Below are positions 1-8,254 of a stretch of DNA of 64,000 bases, piece after piece (position 1 is the stretch's first letter; every line of letters begins with the position of its first letter). The stretch comes from UBA5336 sp964415675 (GTDB lineage Bacteria > Pseudomonadota > Alphaproteobacteria > Caulobacterales > Hyphomonadaceae). The notes under the pieces were generated by a model. That model was not told where the DNA came from, made no database searches, and saw only the letters and a program-made list of their open reading frames with translations. Position numbers and translations under genes: made by a program. The stretch spans positions 1 to 64,000 of the forward strand of contig CAYQBG010000006.1 in assembly GCA_964415675.1 (NCBI GenBank). Direction: 5' to 3'.

Positions 1-51
1 AGGGATATACCTTAGCAGGGCCGGAAAACTGTGCAGGAAACCAGGACCACC

Positions 52-414
52 TCACATAAACAGAGAACGGAGCGGAAATATGGTTTCCGTTTTGATCGCT
101 GATTTGAGCAGGCTGTAGTCATCCTGAGCGATAAAATCCCATGTGCTGCGGACAATCTTAACGACCAACGTGTCAGGCAGAGGCTTATTTTCCAGCGCTG
201 CTTCAAGGTGGTCGCCCGCTGCTAAGGCAGTTCTGACCAGCGTCCAGGCATCGACTTCCGCTCCTTCGTCGGGCCGCACGCTATCGCGAAGCCAAACAGC
301 CAAGTCTCCCATGCCACGAATGCCATGGGGGATCGATGCTCCGCTACCCAGCACGATCACCGGATTTTTCTGTGCACAGCTTTGGCAGTGCTTCGCTAAT
401 TCATCTAAGGTCAA
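52..414 (-). pseudogene. Truncated SIR2-like protein, N-terminal fragment
   Basis: The 120-residue product carries the nucleotide-binding start of SIR2-like proteins near residues 17-30 (VIVLGSGASIPHGI, a GxGxS-type loop). The family normally runs for several hundred residues. This frame stops right after an FPLRSLF segment, where relatives continue into a strand ending in a TTNYD-type motif. None of the three frames of the 51 bases left of the stop restores that motif, so the break looks like a rearrangement rather than a single indel. SIR2-like NADases of this type are often part of anti-phage systems. No partner gene is visible, and the left neighbour is outside the window. It is probably non-functional. 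Confidence 0.55.
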
Positions 415-510
415 AGTATCAGCTCTTCGGTTTGTTTATACCATAAGGCTGATTGGAGCTAATCTCGGCTTAAAGTCACGACCAAGTTTTTTTCGCGGAC
501 ATCACTATAC

Positions 511-605
511 CCCCCGGGTCAGGCCCGGGGACGCGGAGACGGGTCAGGAAGCAAGAGCCCCGCATGCCTGGGCTTGGGCCCGGGCCCTCCGCGAAACAGT
601 GAACC
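511..605. repeat. Intergenic hairpin repeat, copy A
   Basis: About 95 bp of non-coding DNA that recurs at 9301-9390 in the same orientation. It opens with a hairpin, left arm 512-518 (CCCCGGG), loop 519-523, right arm 524-530. The shared block GGGGACGCGGA follows, then a shared GTCAGGAAGCAAGAG and a GC-rich palindromic segment ending in TCCGCGAAA. In copy B the seventh stem pair changes from G-C to C-G, so pairing is kept. This is the pattern of a small structured dispersed repeat (REP-like). The rest of 415-680 holds no recognisable gene. Confidence 0.7.
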
Positions 606-680
606 TTTCGCCGACAACACCCGCCTCTTGCGGGCGGTCCAGACAGCGGCGCTTCATCCCCGCACGGCGGGTCCAGGTCG

Positions 681-890
681 CTACCCCGCCCCGCCAGGCG
701 CATTCATCCATCTGAAGAGGGGCCTGAGCGGCAGAACCCAGGCGACGCCCGCAATGATGTAGAAAACAAGCTGGACGAGGCGCGGCGCATCAGCCAGCTG
801 GCCGCTGAAGCTCGCGACGCCGACAATATAAGCGCCCAGCCAGACAATGAGGACGATCATGGCAATCGGCTTGCGTGCACGCGGTGACAT
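681..890 (-). CDS. DUF2842 small inner-membrane protein
   Basis: A 69-residue protein with a short basic N-terminus (MSPRARKP) and two hydrophobic helices at about residues 9-27 and 39-57, closing with the LPLRPLFRWM motif typical of the alphaproteobacterial DUF2842 family. The function of the family is unknown. The start at 890 was chosen because an AGGGAG ribosome-binding site lies 8 bases upstream; an upstream start at 953 would add a non-conserved 21-residue tail. It is divergent from ctaA. Identification rests on pattern recognition of the family. Confidence 0.75.
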   Translation of the reverse strand: MSPRARKPIAMIVLIVWLGAYIVGVASFSGQLADAPRLVQLVFYIIAGVAWVLPLRPLFRWMNAPGGAG

Positions 891-962
891 TCCATTCTCC
901 CTGCAACCGGCCTGCGACACTCTTCGCCTTGCCTCAGCCGCCTGCGCCGTCATTTAGGGCTT

Positions 963-2051
963 ATGTCCACCGAAACACAGCCCCCGAGACCGAAGATCGC
1001 GCCGCAAAGCGGCACCGCCATGGTCCGCGGCTGGCTGATGGTGTTGGCGCTGATGGTCTATGCGATGATCCTGATTGGCGGGGCCACACGGCTGACAGAT
1101 TCCGGGCTCTCGATCACGGAATGGGCGCCGATCCATGGCACGCTGCCACCGCTCTCGGACGCCGCCTGGCAAGCCGAATTCGACAAATATCGCCAGACTG
1201 CGGAATACCGGCTGCAGAATGCCGGAATGAGCATGGCAGAATTCCGCTACATCTACTGGTGGGAATGGGGTCACCGCCTGTTCGGCCGACTGATCGGAGT
1301 CGTCGCCATTGGCGGGCTGGCCTGGTTCGCCGCACGCAAATGGCTGACGCCCGCGCTTGGCTGGCGGCTCGGCGGCCTTGTCGCTCTCGGCGGCGTGCAG
1401 GGGTTTATCGGCTGGTGGATGGTGGCGAGCGGGATCGGCGAGACATCACGCATCGATGTCGCTCCCTATCGGCTGGCCACCCATTTCACTCTGGCGCTGA
1501 TTATTATCGGCGTGATCGCCTGGCTATGGATGGATCTGGGCGGGCGGGCCCGGCGCAAAGTCTCTCCCGCTCTCAAATGGATGGCGATCGGCCTTGCCGC
1601 TCTCGTTACTGTCCAGATGGCCGCCGGCGCCCTGGTGGCCGGGCTGGATGCCGGACGCAGCTATACCGACTGGCCCCTCATGGCCGGGGAGTTTTTCCCA
1701 AGCCATTATATTGACACCGCGCTTGGTGCCCGAAGCCTGTTCGAGGGGCGCGAGGCGACGCAATTCAATCACCGAGCCCTCGCCTATCTGCTCTTCGCCC
1801 TGTCGCTCGTCGCATTATTCGCCTTCCGACGCTCCAGCGAAGCCGGTGCTTTCGCGCTGCTGGCCACGCTGGTCACGCTCCAGTCCGGCTGGGGAGTCCT
1901 GACGCTGGTCAGCGCGGCCCCCATGAACCTTGCTCTCATTCACCAGGGGCTCGGCGTGCTTGTTTTTCTCGCAGCCATCCGGCTAGCCTGGCGAGCGGGC
2001 TATTCCGAGGCAGGCTCGGTCAGCGCACCAGCATCGACGAACACGGCCTGA
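963..2051 (+). CDS. ctaA: Heme A synthase (COX15/CtaA)
   Basis: A 362-residue inner-membrane enzyme that oxidises the C8 methyl group of heme O to the formyl group of heme A for aa3-type cytochrome oxidase. It has eight predicted hydrophobic helices and the four family histidines: WWEWGHRL, the His of ATHFTLAL, QFNHRALAY and LIHQGLGV. The GGATRLTDSGLSITEW motif after the first helix is diagnostic. Length matches the alphaproteobacterial type 2 form. The 3' end overlaps the convergent lipoprotein gene by 52 bp. The start at 963 gives a normal short cytosolic N-terminus. Confidence 0.95.
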   Translation: MSTETQPPRPKIAPQSGTAMVRGWLMVLALMVYAMILIGGATRLTDSGLSITEWAPIHGTLPPLSDAAWQAEFDKYRQTAEYRLQNAGMSMAEFRYIYWWEWGHRLFGRLIGVVAIGGLAWFAARKWLTPALGWRLGGLVALGGVQGFIGWWMVASGIGETSRIDVAPYRLATHFTLALIIIGVIAWLWMDLGGRARRKVSPALKWMAIGLAALVTVQMAAGALVAGLDAGRSYTDWPLMAGEFFPSHYIDTALGARSLFEGREATQFNHRALAYLLFALSLVALFAFRRSSEAGAFALLATLVTLQSGWGVLTLVSAAPMNLALIHQGLGVLVFLAAIRLAWRAGYSEAGSVSAPASTNTA

Positions 2052-2992
2052 TAGGTTCCCGGATCGGTCTCCCCAGCGACCACGATTACGCCACCAGGAT
2101 ATCCGCCACCAAACGGTGACCCAAGTGCCGCCATCGCCGCCGGACGCACCGGGGCGCGCACTGTGATCCCGTCACGCAGGGCCAGCGGTCGCAACGGCTC
2201 GGAAAGCGGTCCGGCTTTCAACTCACCCGCCTGAGATAGCGTCACCTGATGCATGACGCCCGGTCGGACCAACGCCCCGCGCGAAGCTGCGCCCAGATCT
2301 GAGAAGACAAGCTCACCCTCCAGACTGCAGGCGCCGATATCGCCATCGGCCTCGCGCTCATTGACCTCTCGCCAGGAGAACTCTCCGCCCTCGACACTGA
2401 TCACGCCAATCGTCAGCCGCCGCAGATCGGATGTGGTCCAGTAACCGAGTCGGAGGATATCTCCCGCCTGGCCCTGCGCCCGCGTGGAACAGATCCCGGC
2501 GATTCGTCCTTCCTCGGAAATCGGCAGGTCGATCTCTGCCGGCGTTATGAGACCGTCGCCATAAACATAGGCCTTGACTTCACCTTCCCGTGTGAGGCCA
2601 GGAAAAATGGTCAGTCCCGCGCCGTCAATCTCGACATAGTGACCATTGGCCAGGTCCTCGATCGCAAATCCCACTATCTCAGCAACCCGCTCGGCCTCAA
2701 GATTGAAAAGTTCCAGCCCGCGCCTGTCATAGGCCACAGCCAACAGCGATGATGCCCCACCGGCAAGCGCGACATCGGCCACCGCCCCGTCCAGCGCGTT
2801 GGTGCTCCAGACCGCCGGAAGTGTCAGCGTGTCACCGACGGGCGCTTTATCGGATATCGGCTGGCGGGACACATCCGGCGCTTCCGGCGCATCTGCCGGG
2901 CTGCCACAGGCGGCAAGGAAAAAGAGCAGGCTTGCCGCTCCTGCGTTGACAAGTGAACGGTCAGGGACTAGACGCCAGCGCTTGAACTGCAT
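2000..2992 (-). CDS. Predicted lipoprotein, unknown function
   Basis: A 330-residue protein with a basic N-terminus, a hydrophobic stretch at about residues 15-27 and a lipobox ending FLAAC, so it is probably exported and lipidated. The mature part is rich in short beta-strand-like repeats and glycines (for example GGGYPGGVIVVAGE) and could form a beta-propeller-like fold, but no catalytic motif is recognised. It is divergent from rplM, with 40 bp between starts, and overlaps the 3' end of ctaA. No function can be assigned. Confidence 0.7.
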   Translation of the reverse strand: MQFKRWRLVPDRSLVNAGAASLLFFLAACGSPADAPEAPDVSRQPISDKAPVGDTLTLPAVWSTNALDGAVADVALAGGASSLLAVAYDRRGLELFNLEAERVAEIVGFAIEDLANGHYVEIDGAGLTIFPGLTREGEVKAYVYGDGLITPAEIDLPISEEGRIAGICSTRAQGQAGDILRLGYWTTSDLRRLTIGVISVEGGEFSWREVNEREADGDIGACSLEGELVFSDLGAASRGALVRPGVMHQVTLSQAGELKAGPLSEPLRPLALRDGITVRAPVRPAAMAALGSPFGGGYPGGVIVVAGETDPGTYQAVFVDAGALTEPASE

Positions 2993-3032
2993 TTCTCTTA
3001 ACTCCGGAACTGATGAGGCTCGTAAAGGGGCG

Positions 3033-3497
3033 ATGAAAACCTATAACGCACCGGCCGACGTGGAGAACAAATGGGTCGTGATTGACGCCGAAGGCGCCGT
3101 TGTCGGCCGCCTTGCGTCCTACATCGCGAAACGGCTGCGCGGCAAGCATCGCGCTGACTTCACGCCGCATATCGACACTGGCGATCATGTGATCGTCATC
3201 AATGCTGACAAGGTCGTGTTCACCGGCAATAAAAGCCGCGACAAGACCTATTACCGACACACGGGTTATCCCGGCGGCATCAAATCGACCACGGCAGGTG
3301 AAGTCCTGTCAGGTCGGTTTCCCGAGCGCGCATTGCAGCTTGCGGTCAAACGTATGATGCCGAAAGAAAGCACGCTGGCGCGCAAGCAGCTCTCCAAGCT
3401 GCGCGTCTATGCCGGCGGCGACCATCCGCACGAGGCACAATCGCCCGAATCTGTCGATTTCGCCTCGATGAACCGCAAGAACAAAAAACTGGCCTGA
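3033..3497 (+). CDS. rplM: 50S ribosomal protein L13
   Basis: A 154-residue ribosomal protein that binds 23S rRNA early in large-subunit assembly. Recognised by its N-terminal WVVIDAEGAVVGRLAS, the HIDTGDHVIVINADKVVFTG core and the VYAGGDHPHEAQ segment. The ATG at 3033 was chosen because the protein then begins with the family-standard MKTYNAP; the frame is open further upstream but without homology. rpsI follows after 5 bp, the conserved L13-S9 operon. The promoter must lie in or near the 40 bp separating it from the divergent lipoprotein gene, or just inside that gene. Confidence 0.98.
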   Translation: MKTYNAPADVENKWVVIDAEGAVVGRLASYIAKRLRGKHRADFTPHIDTGDHVIVINADKVVFTGNKSRDKTYYRHTGYPGGIKSTTAGEVLSGRFPERALQLAVKRMMPKESTLARKQLSKLRVYAGGDHPHEAQSPESVDFASMNRKNKKLA

Positions 3498-3502
3498 TCA
3501 AC

Positions 3503-4003
3503 ATGTCCGACACCGCCAACACGCTGGAAGATATCAAGACCCTGCAGGACAGCGCTGCAGTCGAAGGTGGCTCCCAGCCGCTGGAAGAGATCACGGTAGA
3601 GCCAAAAATTGACGCGCTGGGACGCGCTTATGCCACGGGCCGGCGCAAGGAAGCGGCAGCGCGTGTCTGGATAAAGCCCGGAACCGGCAAGATCACGATC
3701 AATGGCAAGGATCAGGAAGTCTATTTTGCCCGCCCGGTACTGCGCATGGTGATTGAACAGCCTCTGGTCGAGAGCGGCCGGCGCGGTGAATTCGATGTCG
3801 TATGCACGGTGCGCGGCTCAGGCCTTTCGGGTCAGGCCGGCGCCATTCGCCACGGCATTTCTCGGGCACTTGTCAATTATGAACCCGGCCTGCGCCGGGT
3901 GCTCAAGCCGCACGGTTTCCTCACCCGTGATCCGCGCACGGTCGAACGAAAGAAGTATGGCCGCCGCAAGGCCCGTCGCAGCTTCCAGTTCTCCAAGCGC
4001 TAG
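3503..4003 (+). CDS. rpsI: 30S ribosomal protein S9
   Basis: A 166-residue S9 protein. Residues about 1-35 are an acidic N-terminal extension common in alphaproteobacteria; the conserved body starts at YATGRRKEAAARVW. The basic C-terminal tail ends RRSFQFSKR, the part that reaches the decoding site and contacts P-site tRNA. It is cotranscribed with rplM, 5 bp apart. A terminator-like hairpin follows at 4031-4064, so the operon probably ends here. Confidence 0.98.
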   Translation: MSDTANTLEDIKTLQDSAAVEGGSQPLEEITVEPKIDALGRAYATGRRKEAAARVWIKPGTGKITINGKDQEVYFARPVLRMVIEQPLVESGRRGEFDVVCTVRGSGLSGQAGAIRHGISRALVNYEPGLRRVLKPHGFLTRDPRTVERKKYGRRKARRSFQFSKR

Positions 4004-4030
4004 GTCAGGCAAGACCCACACCTATTCACG

Positions 4031-4064
4031 CGGGCGCTTCGGAAACGGGGCGCCCGTTTTGTTT
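4031..4064 (+). terminator. Rho-independent terminator after rpsI
   Basis: Inverted arms CGGGCGC (4031-4037) and GCGCCCG (4050-4056) form a 7-bp GC-rich stem, followed by a T-rich run starting at 4057. It lies 27 bp past the rpsI stop and just before argC, whose ATG is at 4079, so argC probably has its own promoter or depends on read-through. Confidence 0.75.
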
Positions 4065-4078
4065 TGCGGAGAGACAAT

Positions 4079-5020
4079 ATGTCGAAACCCACAGTTTTCA
4101 TCGATGGCGGAGCCGGTACCACCGGTCTGCAGATCCGCGAGAGGCTTGCCGCCCGCGATGACCTGGAGCTCCTGTCGATCGATCCCGATCAACGCAAGGA
4201 TGAAAGCGCGCGGGCGGCGCTCCTGAACGAATCTGATGTCGCGATCCTATGCCTGCCCGATGATGCCGCGCGAGAGGCGGCCGCGCTCGTCAAGGGCCCT
4301 GGCACCGTAATCATCGACGCCTCAAGCGCATATCGCACCCATCACGGCTGGACATATGGCTTTGCGGAGATGTCCACTGCCCAGCGCGACGCGATTCGCA
4401 ATTCCAGCCGGATCAGCAATCCCGGCTGTTATCCCACCGGTTTCATTGCGCTCATCCGCCCGCTAGTGAAGGCTGGACTGCTGCCTTCCGACCACCCCGT
4501 CACGGTGAATGCGGTGTCGGGCTATACCGGCGGCGGACGCAAGCTGATCGAGGAATTCGAATCCGGCGGCCCGCCCCTTCGTGCCTATGCGCTAGGCCAG
4601 GCGCACAAACACCTGCCGGAGATGGCCCACCATACAGGTCTGGCACATCCGCCAGTATTCACCCCTGCCGTCGGGAACTATGCGCAGGGAATGCTGGTCG
4701 AGGTGCCGCTGGCGCTCTGGTCCCTGCCCGGCCAACCGTCCCGGGCCGACCTTCATGCGGCGCTCGCCCGCGCCTATAGCAAAGAGCCGGCCATCAGCTT
4801 GTATTCACCGGACGAGGCGGACGCGATGACAGCGCTGGAACCCGAAGACTGCAATGGCACAAACAGGCTCGAACTCTTCGTCTTCGGCAATGATGAGCAG
4901 GCACGCCTCATTGCCCGGCTCGACAATCTCGGCAAGGGCGCTTCGGGTGCAGCGGTCCAGAACCTTAACCTCGTTCTCGGCCTTGACGAAACTGCGGGCC
5001 TCACCCTCGACGCCAACTGA
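4079..5020 (+). CDS. argC: N-acetyl-gamma-glutamyl-phosphate reductase, type 2
   Basis: A 313-residue NADPH-dependent enzyme reducing N-acetylglutamyl 5-phosphate to the semialdehyde in arginine synthesis. The N-terminal FIDGGAGTTGLQIRERL is the dinucleotide-binding loop of the short type 2 family. The catalytic cysteine lies in SNPGCYPTGF, and VSGYTGGGRKLIEEFE is a conserved C-domain segment. The ATG at 4079 is preceded by GGAGAGA; a TTG 15 bases upstream is less likely. No other arginine genes are nearby. Placement after rplM-rpsI is common in this class. Confidence 0.95.
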   Translation: MSKPTVFIDGGAGTTGLQIRERLAARDDLELLSIDPDQRKDESARAALLNESDVAILCLPDDAAREAAALVKGPGTVIIDASSAYRTHHGWTYGFAEMSTAQRDAIRNSSRISNPGCYPTGFIALIRPLVKAGLLPSDHPVTVNAVSGYTGGGRKLIEEFESGGPPLRAYALGQAHKHLPEMAHHTGLAHPPVFTPAVGNYAQGMLVEVPLALWSLPGQPSRADLHAALARAYSKEPAISLYSPDEADAMTALEPEDCNGTNRLELFVFGNDEQARLIARLDNLGKGASGAAVQNLNLVLGLDETAGLTLDAN

Positions 5021-5026
5021 ACGGTC

Positions 5027-6265
5027 CTAACTGTAACGCGCCTCGACCTGCTCGCCGGCCTTGCCTTCGGCCACGGCTGCGAGGCTCTCGGCAAGGTCGC
5101 ACAGATACTGCTCTGTGACTTCGGCATGTTTGGGCGAGAGCATCAGATGCAGGCTCGGCGGCTCCTTGGTCACCGATGTGAACCATCCGCGCCGGTAGAT
5201 TTCCCCATAAACGGCAAAGGGATGGACGCGGGGATGATAAAACGCCATGAGGCCGAGCATCGGCGCGCCGACAATCTCGAATCCGAGCCGCCTGACCCCC
5301 TCCTCCATCCGCTCACGCGTTTCGCAGACAAGGCCTTGCAAGCCGCGATAGCCTTCAATTCCCAGATGATTCATCACCGCCCAGGCCGCCGAAATGGCCC
5401 CGCCCGGTCTTGTGCCGGCGAGCGTCGGCGTCTTCATCGGGGCACCTGACCAGGTGTCCATATCGAAGGGCATATGGGCGTAGAGCGCGTCGGAACGAAA
5501 CAGGACAGTTGAAGCGCCCTTGGCGCAATAGCCATATTTATGCAGGTCGGCAGATATGGACTGGACGGCATCGACCTCGAAATCGAAAGGCGGAACCGGT
5601 ACGCCGTTCATGCGGGCAAACGGTGCAAAATAACCGCCGACGCAGGCATCGACATGCAGCCAGACGCCTTTGCGCGCCGCTGCTTCGCCCAGCGCCCCGA
5701 TCGGGTCAATCAGGCCATGCGGAAAGTTCGGGGCCGAGCCGACCATCATTATCGTGTCGGCATCAATGGCAGCTTCCATCGCATCGACATCCATGCCCCA
5801 GCTGCCATCAGTGAGAAGTGGCGTGCGCCGGACCTCGATATCCATCAAATGCGCGGCCTTGTCGAAGGCGAGATGGGCGGAATTGGCAAGCACAATATTC
5901 GCGCGTTCGCGCGCCCGGCCATTGGCGCGGGCAAAATCCCGGGCGGTCTTCACGGCCATGGTGATCGAATCGGTGCCGCCCGAAGTCATCGCGCCGGTTG
6001 CCCCCTCCGGCCCATGCAAGAGCCCGAGCGCCATGGCGATGACCTCTTTCTCCATCTGGGCAAGTGACGGAAAGGCAAGCGGGCCCAGCCCGTTTTCGGC
6101 CATATACAGCCCGTATGCCTCATGCTGCACCCGGGAGAGTTCCGGCCCGGCATTGAAGACATAGACGGCAGTCTTGCCGTCGCGCCATTTCGCATCGCCG
6201 CCACCACGCGCGATCATCTCAGCCTTGATCTCGGGCCAGGGACGGCCCTTTTCCGGCATCTGCAT
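5027..6265 (-). CDS. Sphingosine-1-phosphate-lyase-like PLP enzyme
   Basis: A 412-residue fold-type I PLP enzyme of the group II decarboxylase/sphingosine-phosphate lyase family. Visible elements are TSGGTDSITMAVK (phosphate-binding region, residues 94-106), His131, the HVDACVGGY segment with Asp206, and ADLHKYGYCAKG with the likely Schiff-base lysine Lys243. The HKYGYCAKG form resembles bacterial sphingosine-phosphate lyases more than amino-acid decarboxylases. The likely reaction is cleavage of a phosphorylated long-chain base to an aldehyde and phosphoethanolamine. The ATG has GGAGGAG upstream. It faces argC, with 6 bp between stops. The substrate is inferred, and no sphingolipid synthesis genes are visible here. 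Confidence 0.75.
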   Translation of the reverse strand: MQMPEKGRPWPEIKAEMIARGGGDAKWRDGKTAVYVFNAGPELSRVQHEAYGLYMAENGLGPLAFPSLAQMEKEVIAMALGLLHGPEGATGAMTSGGTDSITMAVKTARDFARANGRARERANIVLANSAHLAFDKAAHLMDIEVRRTPLLTDGSWGMDVDAMEAAIDADTIMMVGSAPNFPHGLIDPIGALGEAAARKGVWLHVDACVGGYFAPFARMNGVPVPPFDFEVDAVQSISADLHKYGYCAKGASTVLFRSDALYAHMPFDMDTWSGAPMKTPTLAGTRPGGAISAAWAVMNHLGIEGYRGLQGLVCETRERMEEGVRRLGFEIVGAPMLGLMAFYHPRVHPFAVYGEIYRRGWFTSVTKEPPSLHLMLSPKHAEVTEQYLCDLAESLAAVAEGKAGEQVEARYS

Positions 6266-6338
6266 TCTGCCATCTCCTCCAATTGACCCAGCAATCTAGC
6301 TTAGGCGCGCGAACGGCCGGAGTCGAATACCCGGCCTT

Positions 6339-8060
6339 TCAGCCGATATCGCAGATCGGAGGCGTGCGCTTACCGCCCAATTCGATCGCCACTTCGTCGC
6401 GGATCTCATTGAGCAGGAGGCCAAGACTGAAACCGCCGCCGCGGACCAGTGCGCCTTCGCGCAGCGGGCCGCCATCCACCGAGGACGCCTCCACATGGCT
6501 GGCGATGACCTTGCCCGAGGACAGGCTGAAGACCGGCGCGCCGAATGTCCCCGGCATTGGCGTATGACGATAGGCGATAGCGAACGGGTCGGAGGTGTCC
6601 GTGATCCCGGTTACCTCAAGCGTCAGCGTGCCCGTCCCGTGTTCGTCTATGCCGAACAGGGCGACAGGCCGGTCCTCTGGCGGGAAGAGCGAAATGTCGA
6701 GCCCTGGTGCAAAGCGGCAATCGACATCCTCTTGCCCGATTGCCCTTGCGCCAAAGGGCAATGGCGCCTCGATTCGATAGACGGCGAACCGCGTCATCGC
6801 GCCAAGATGCATCGGCGTTGTCCAGACCGGCTCAATGTCCAGCGGCACATGCGGCGCCTCTCCCTCCCCGCTGATCAGAGCCGGGAAGCCCGCAACCATC
6901 TCGCCGCCGCGTTCGGCGATGGCCTCTGCGGCAAGACCTTCGGGCACGCGCGAGACATAGCGCTGCTCCATGCGGCGCGGCGCATCATCGCTGCCGAGCA
7001 CGGCGACTTTCGGAAAGTCCGGGAGCGCCGCTTCGGGAATGGTCTCGGGCGCCAGGACAAGCGATTCGCCGGCATAATCTGGATGCACCACCGCGCCATC
7101 CAGAACATAGCCGCTGGTCACCTGTTTCTGGCCGCTGTCAGACAGAGCCTCCACGCGCACGACTGCGCCCGAAAATTCGGCCGCCACAGGGAACCACCCC
7201 GCTTTCACACTCAGCGCCGACGCCGCTGGCGGCGATTTGAGTCCAATATCCGCACTGAGCCGCAGATTGGCCGCCCGCAACTGTGTCGTGGAGGCTTCGA
7301 GTTCGGTGAGCGCCCCATTGGCCCTGTACCAGGCCCAGCCGGCCAGCGCCGACAGGCCGGCCAGTGCAATGGCGACGAAGGAAAGCCCAGTCACCAGCGC
7401 GCGGCGGCGATTGCGCGCGGCCCGCTCAGCGGCTTGTTCGGCGGTATCGCTTGCCGCGATGAAGTCCACCTGCAGGTCGTTCAGGTCCGGGGCCGCCTGC
7501 GGGCGTCGCCCCGCCCAGGCCTTGGCGGCTTCCAGTTCGTCGCCGCGCAGCAGCAAAGCATCGGTTCGCGCGCGTGCATCCCAACGCCGGGCCAGCGCCC
7601 CCAGCCGTGTGTGCTCACGTATCCAGTCGACATCGACGCGAAGGGCGCTGGCAAGCGTGCGCAGGGAGGCGGGAAAGCTCGTCCCCTCATTGAAAAAGGT
7701 GAAATTGAGTGCCGCAAGCGTTGCTGGAAGCTGGTCATCGGCAACATCGCGCCAGACGACGGGCAGAAGACGCTTGGACAGGGCGAGAGTTTCGCGCACC
7801 TCCCAGGTACAATGTTCCGAGCTGACCGAGTCGGGAGAGATCACGAAAACGACCGTGTCTGCGGCCTCAATCAGACCGTGCAGGCGATCCTGCCACGGCT
7901 CGCCGGGTGCGATATCCTCCTTGTCGATATAGGCTTCGAAACTGCAGGCTTCGAGCCCGGCCAGGAGGTCGCTTGCGAAAGCATGATCGGACCGCGAATA
8001 GGAAATAAAAACGCGAATTGCCTCGCGTGCCGGCGCCCCCTGTGAGAGGTCTCTCGCCAT
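6339..8060 (-). CDS. TIR-domain membrane protein with degenerate protease-like region
   Basis: A 573-residue protein. Residues about 15-110 form a TIR domain (IRVFISYSRSDHAFA; Glu87 in SSEHCTWE may be the NADase glutamate). A linker leads to one transmembrane helix at about 221-245, so the TIR part should be cytosolic and residues 250-573 periplasmic. The C-terminal part resembles trypsin-fold domains, with PGTFGAPVF near 503-511 followed by GKVIASH. The usual catalytic serine of GxSGxP is Phe506, so protease activity is unlikely. The start at 8060 has AAGGA upstream. It is divergent from sspB. Sensing followed by NAD cleavage or oligomerisation is an inference only. Confidence 0.7.
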   Translation of the reverse strand: MARDLSQGAPAREAIRVFISYSRSDHAFASDLLAGLEACSFEAYIDKEDIAPGEPWQDRLHGLIEAADTVVFVISPDSVSSEHCTWEVRETLALSKRLLPVVWRDVADDQLPATLAALNFTFFNEGTSFPASLRTLASALRVDVDWIREHTRLGALARRWDARARTDALLLRGDELEAAKAWAGRRPQAAPDLNDLQVDFIAASDTAEQAAERAARNRRRALVTGLSFVAIALAGLSALAGWAWYRANGALTELEASTTQLRAANLRLSADIGLKSPPAASALSVKAGWFPVAAEFSGAVVRVEALSDSGQKQVTSGYVLDGAVVHPDYAGESLVLAPETIPEAALPDFPKVAVLGSDDAPRRMEQRYVSRVPEGLAAEAIAERGGEMVAGFPALISGEGEAPHVPLDIEPVWTTPMHLGAMTRFAVYRIEAPLPFGARAIGQEDVDCRFAPGLDISLFPPEDRPVALFGIDEHGTGTLTLEVTGITDTSDPFAIAYRHTPMPGTFGAPVFSLSSGKVIASHVEASSVDGGPLREGALVRGGGFSLGLLLNEIRDEVAIELGGKRTPPICDIG

Positions 8061-8254
8061 TGTCACATCCTTTCCAGCCCGGACCAGACAAGCCGGCTTC
8101 CAACTAGCGCCGCCGCAGTCTATAAAGTATGGGCGCACAGACGATCGAAACTGTTTGCGAGTTTAACAGCAAAGTCTCGCGCGTGAAACGAAGGACGTTG
8201 ACCAGAGAGATTGCGGCCATAAGGTCGCCACGATTTCAGCGGACGGAGGGCTTC

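Noticed and set aside
6495..8045. 516-residue open frame on the plus strand
   Set aside because: It is antisense to the TIR gene, which has clear domains and a ribosome-binding site; the plus-strand product has no homology pattern.
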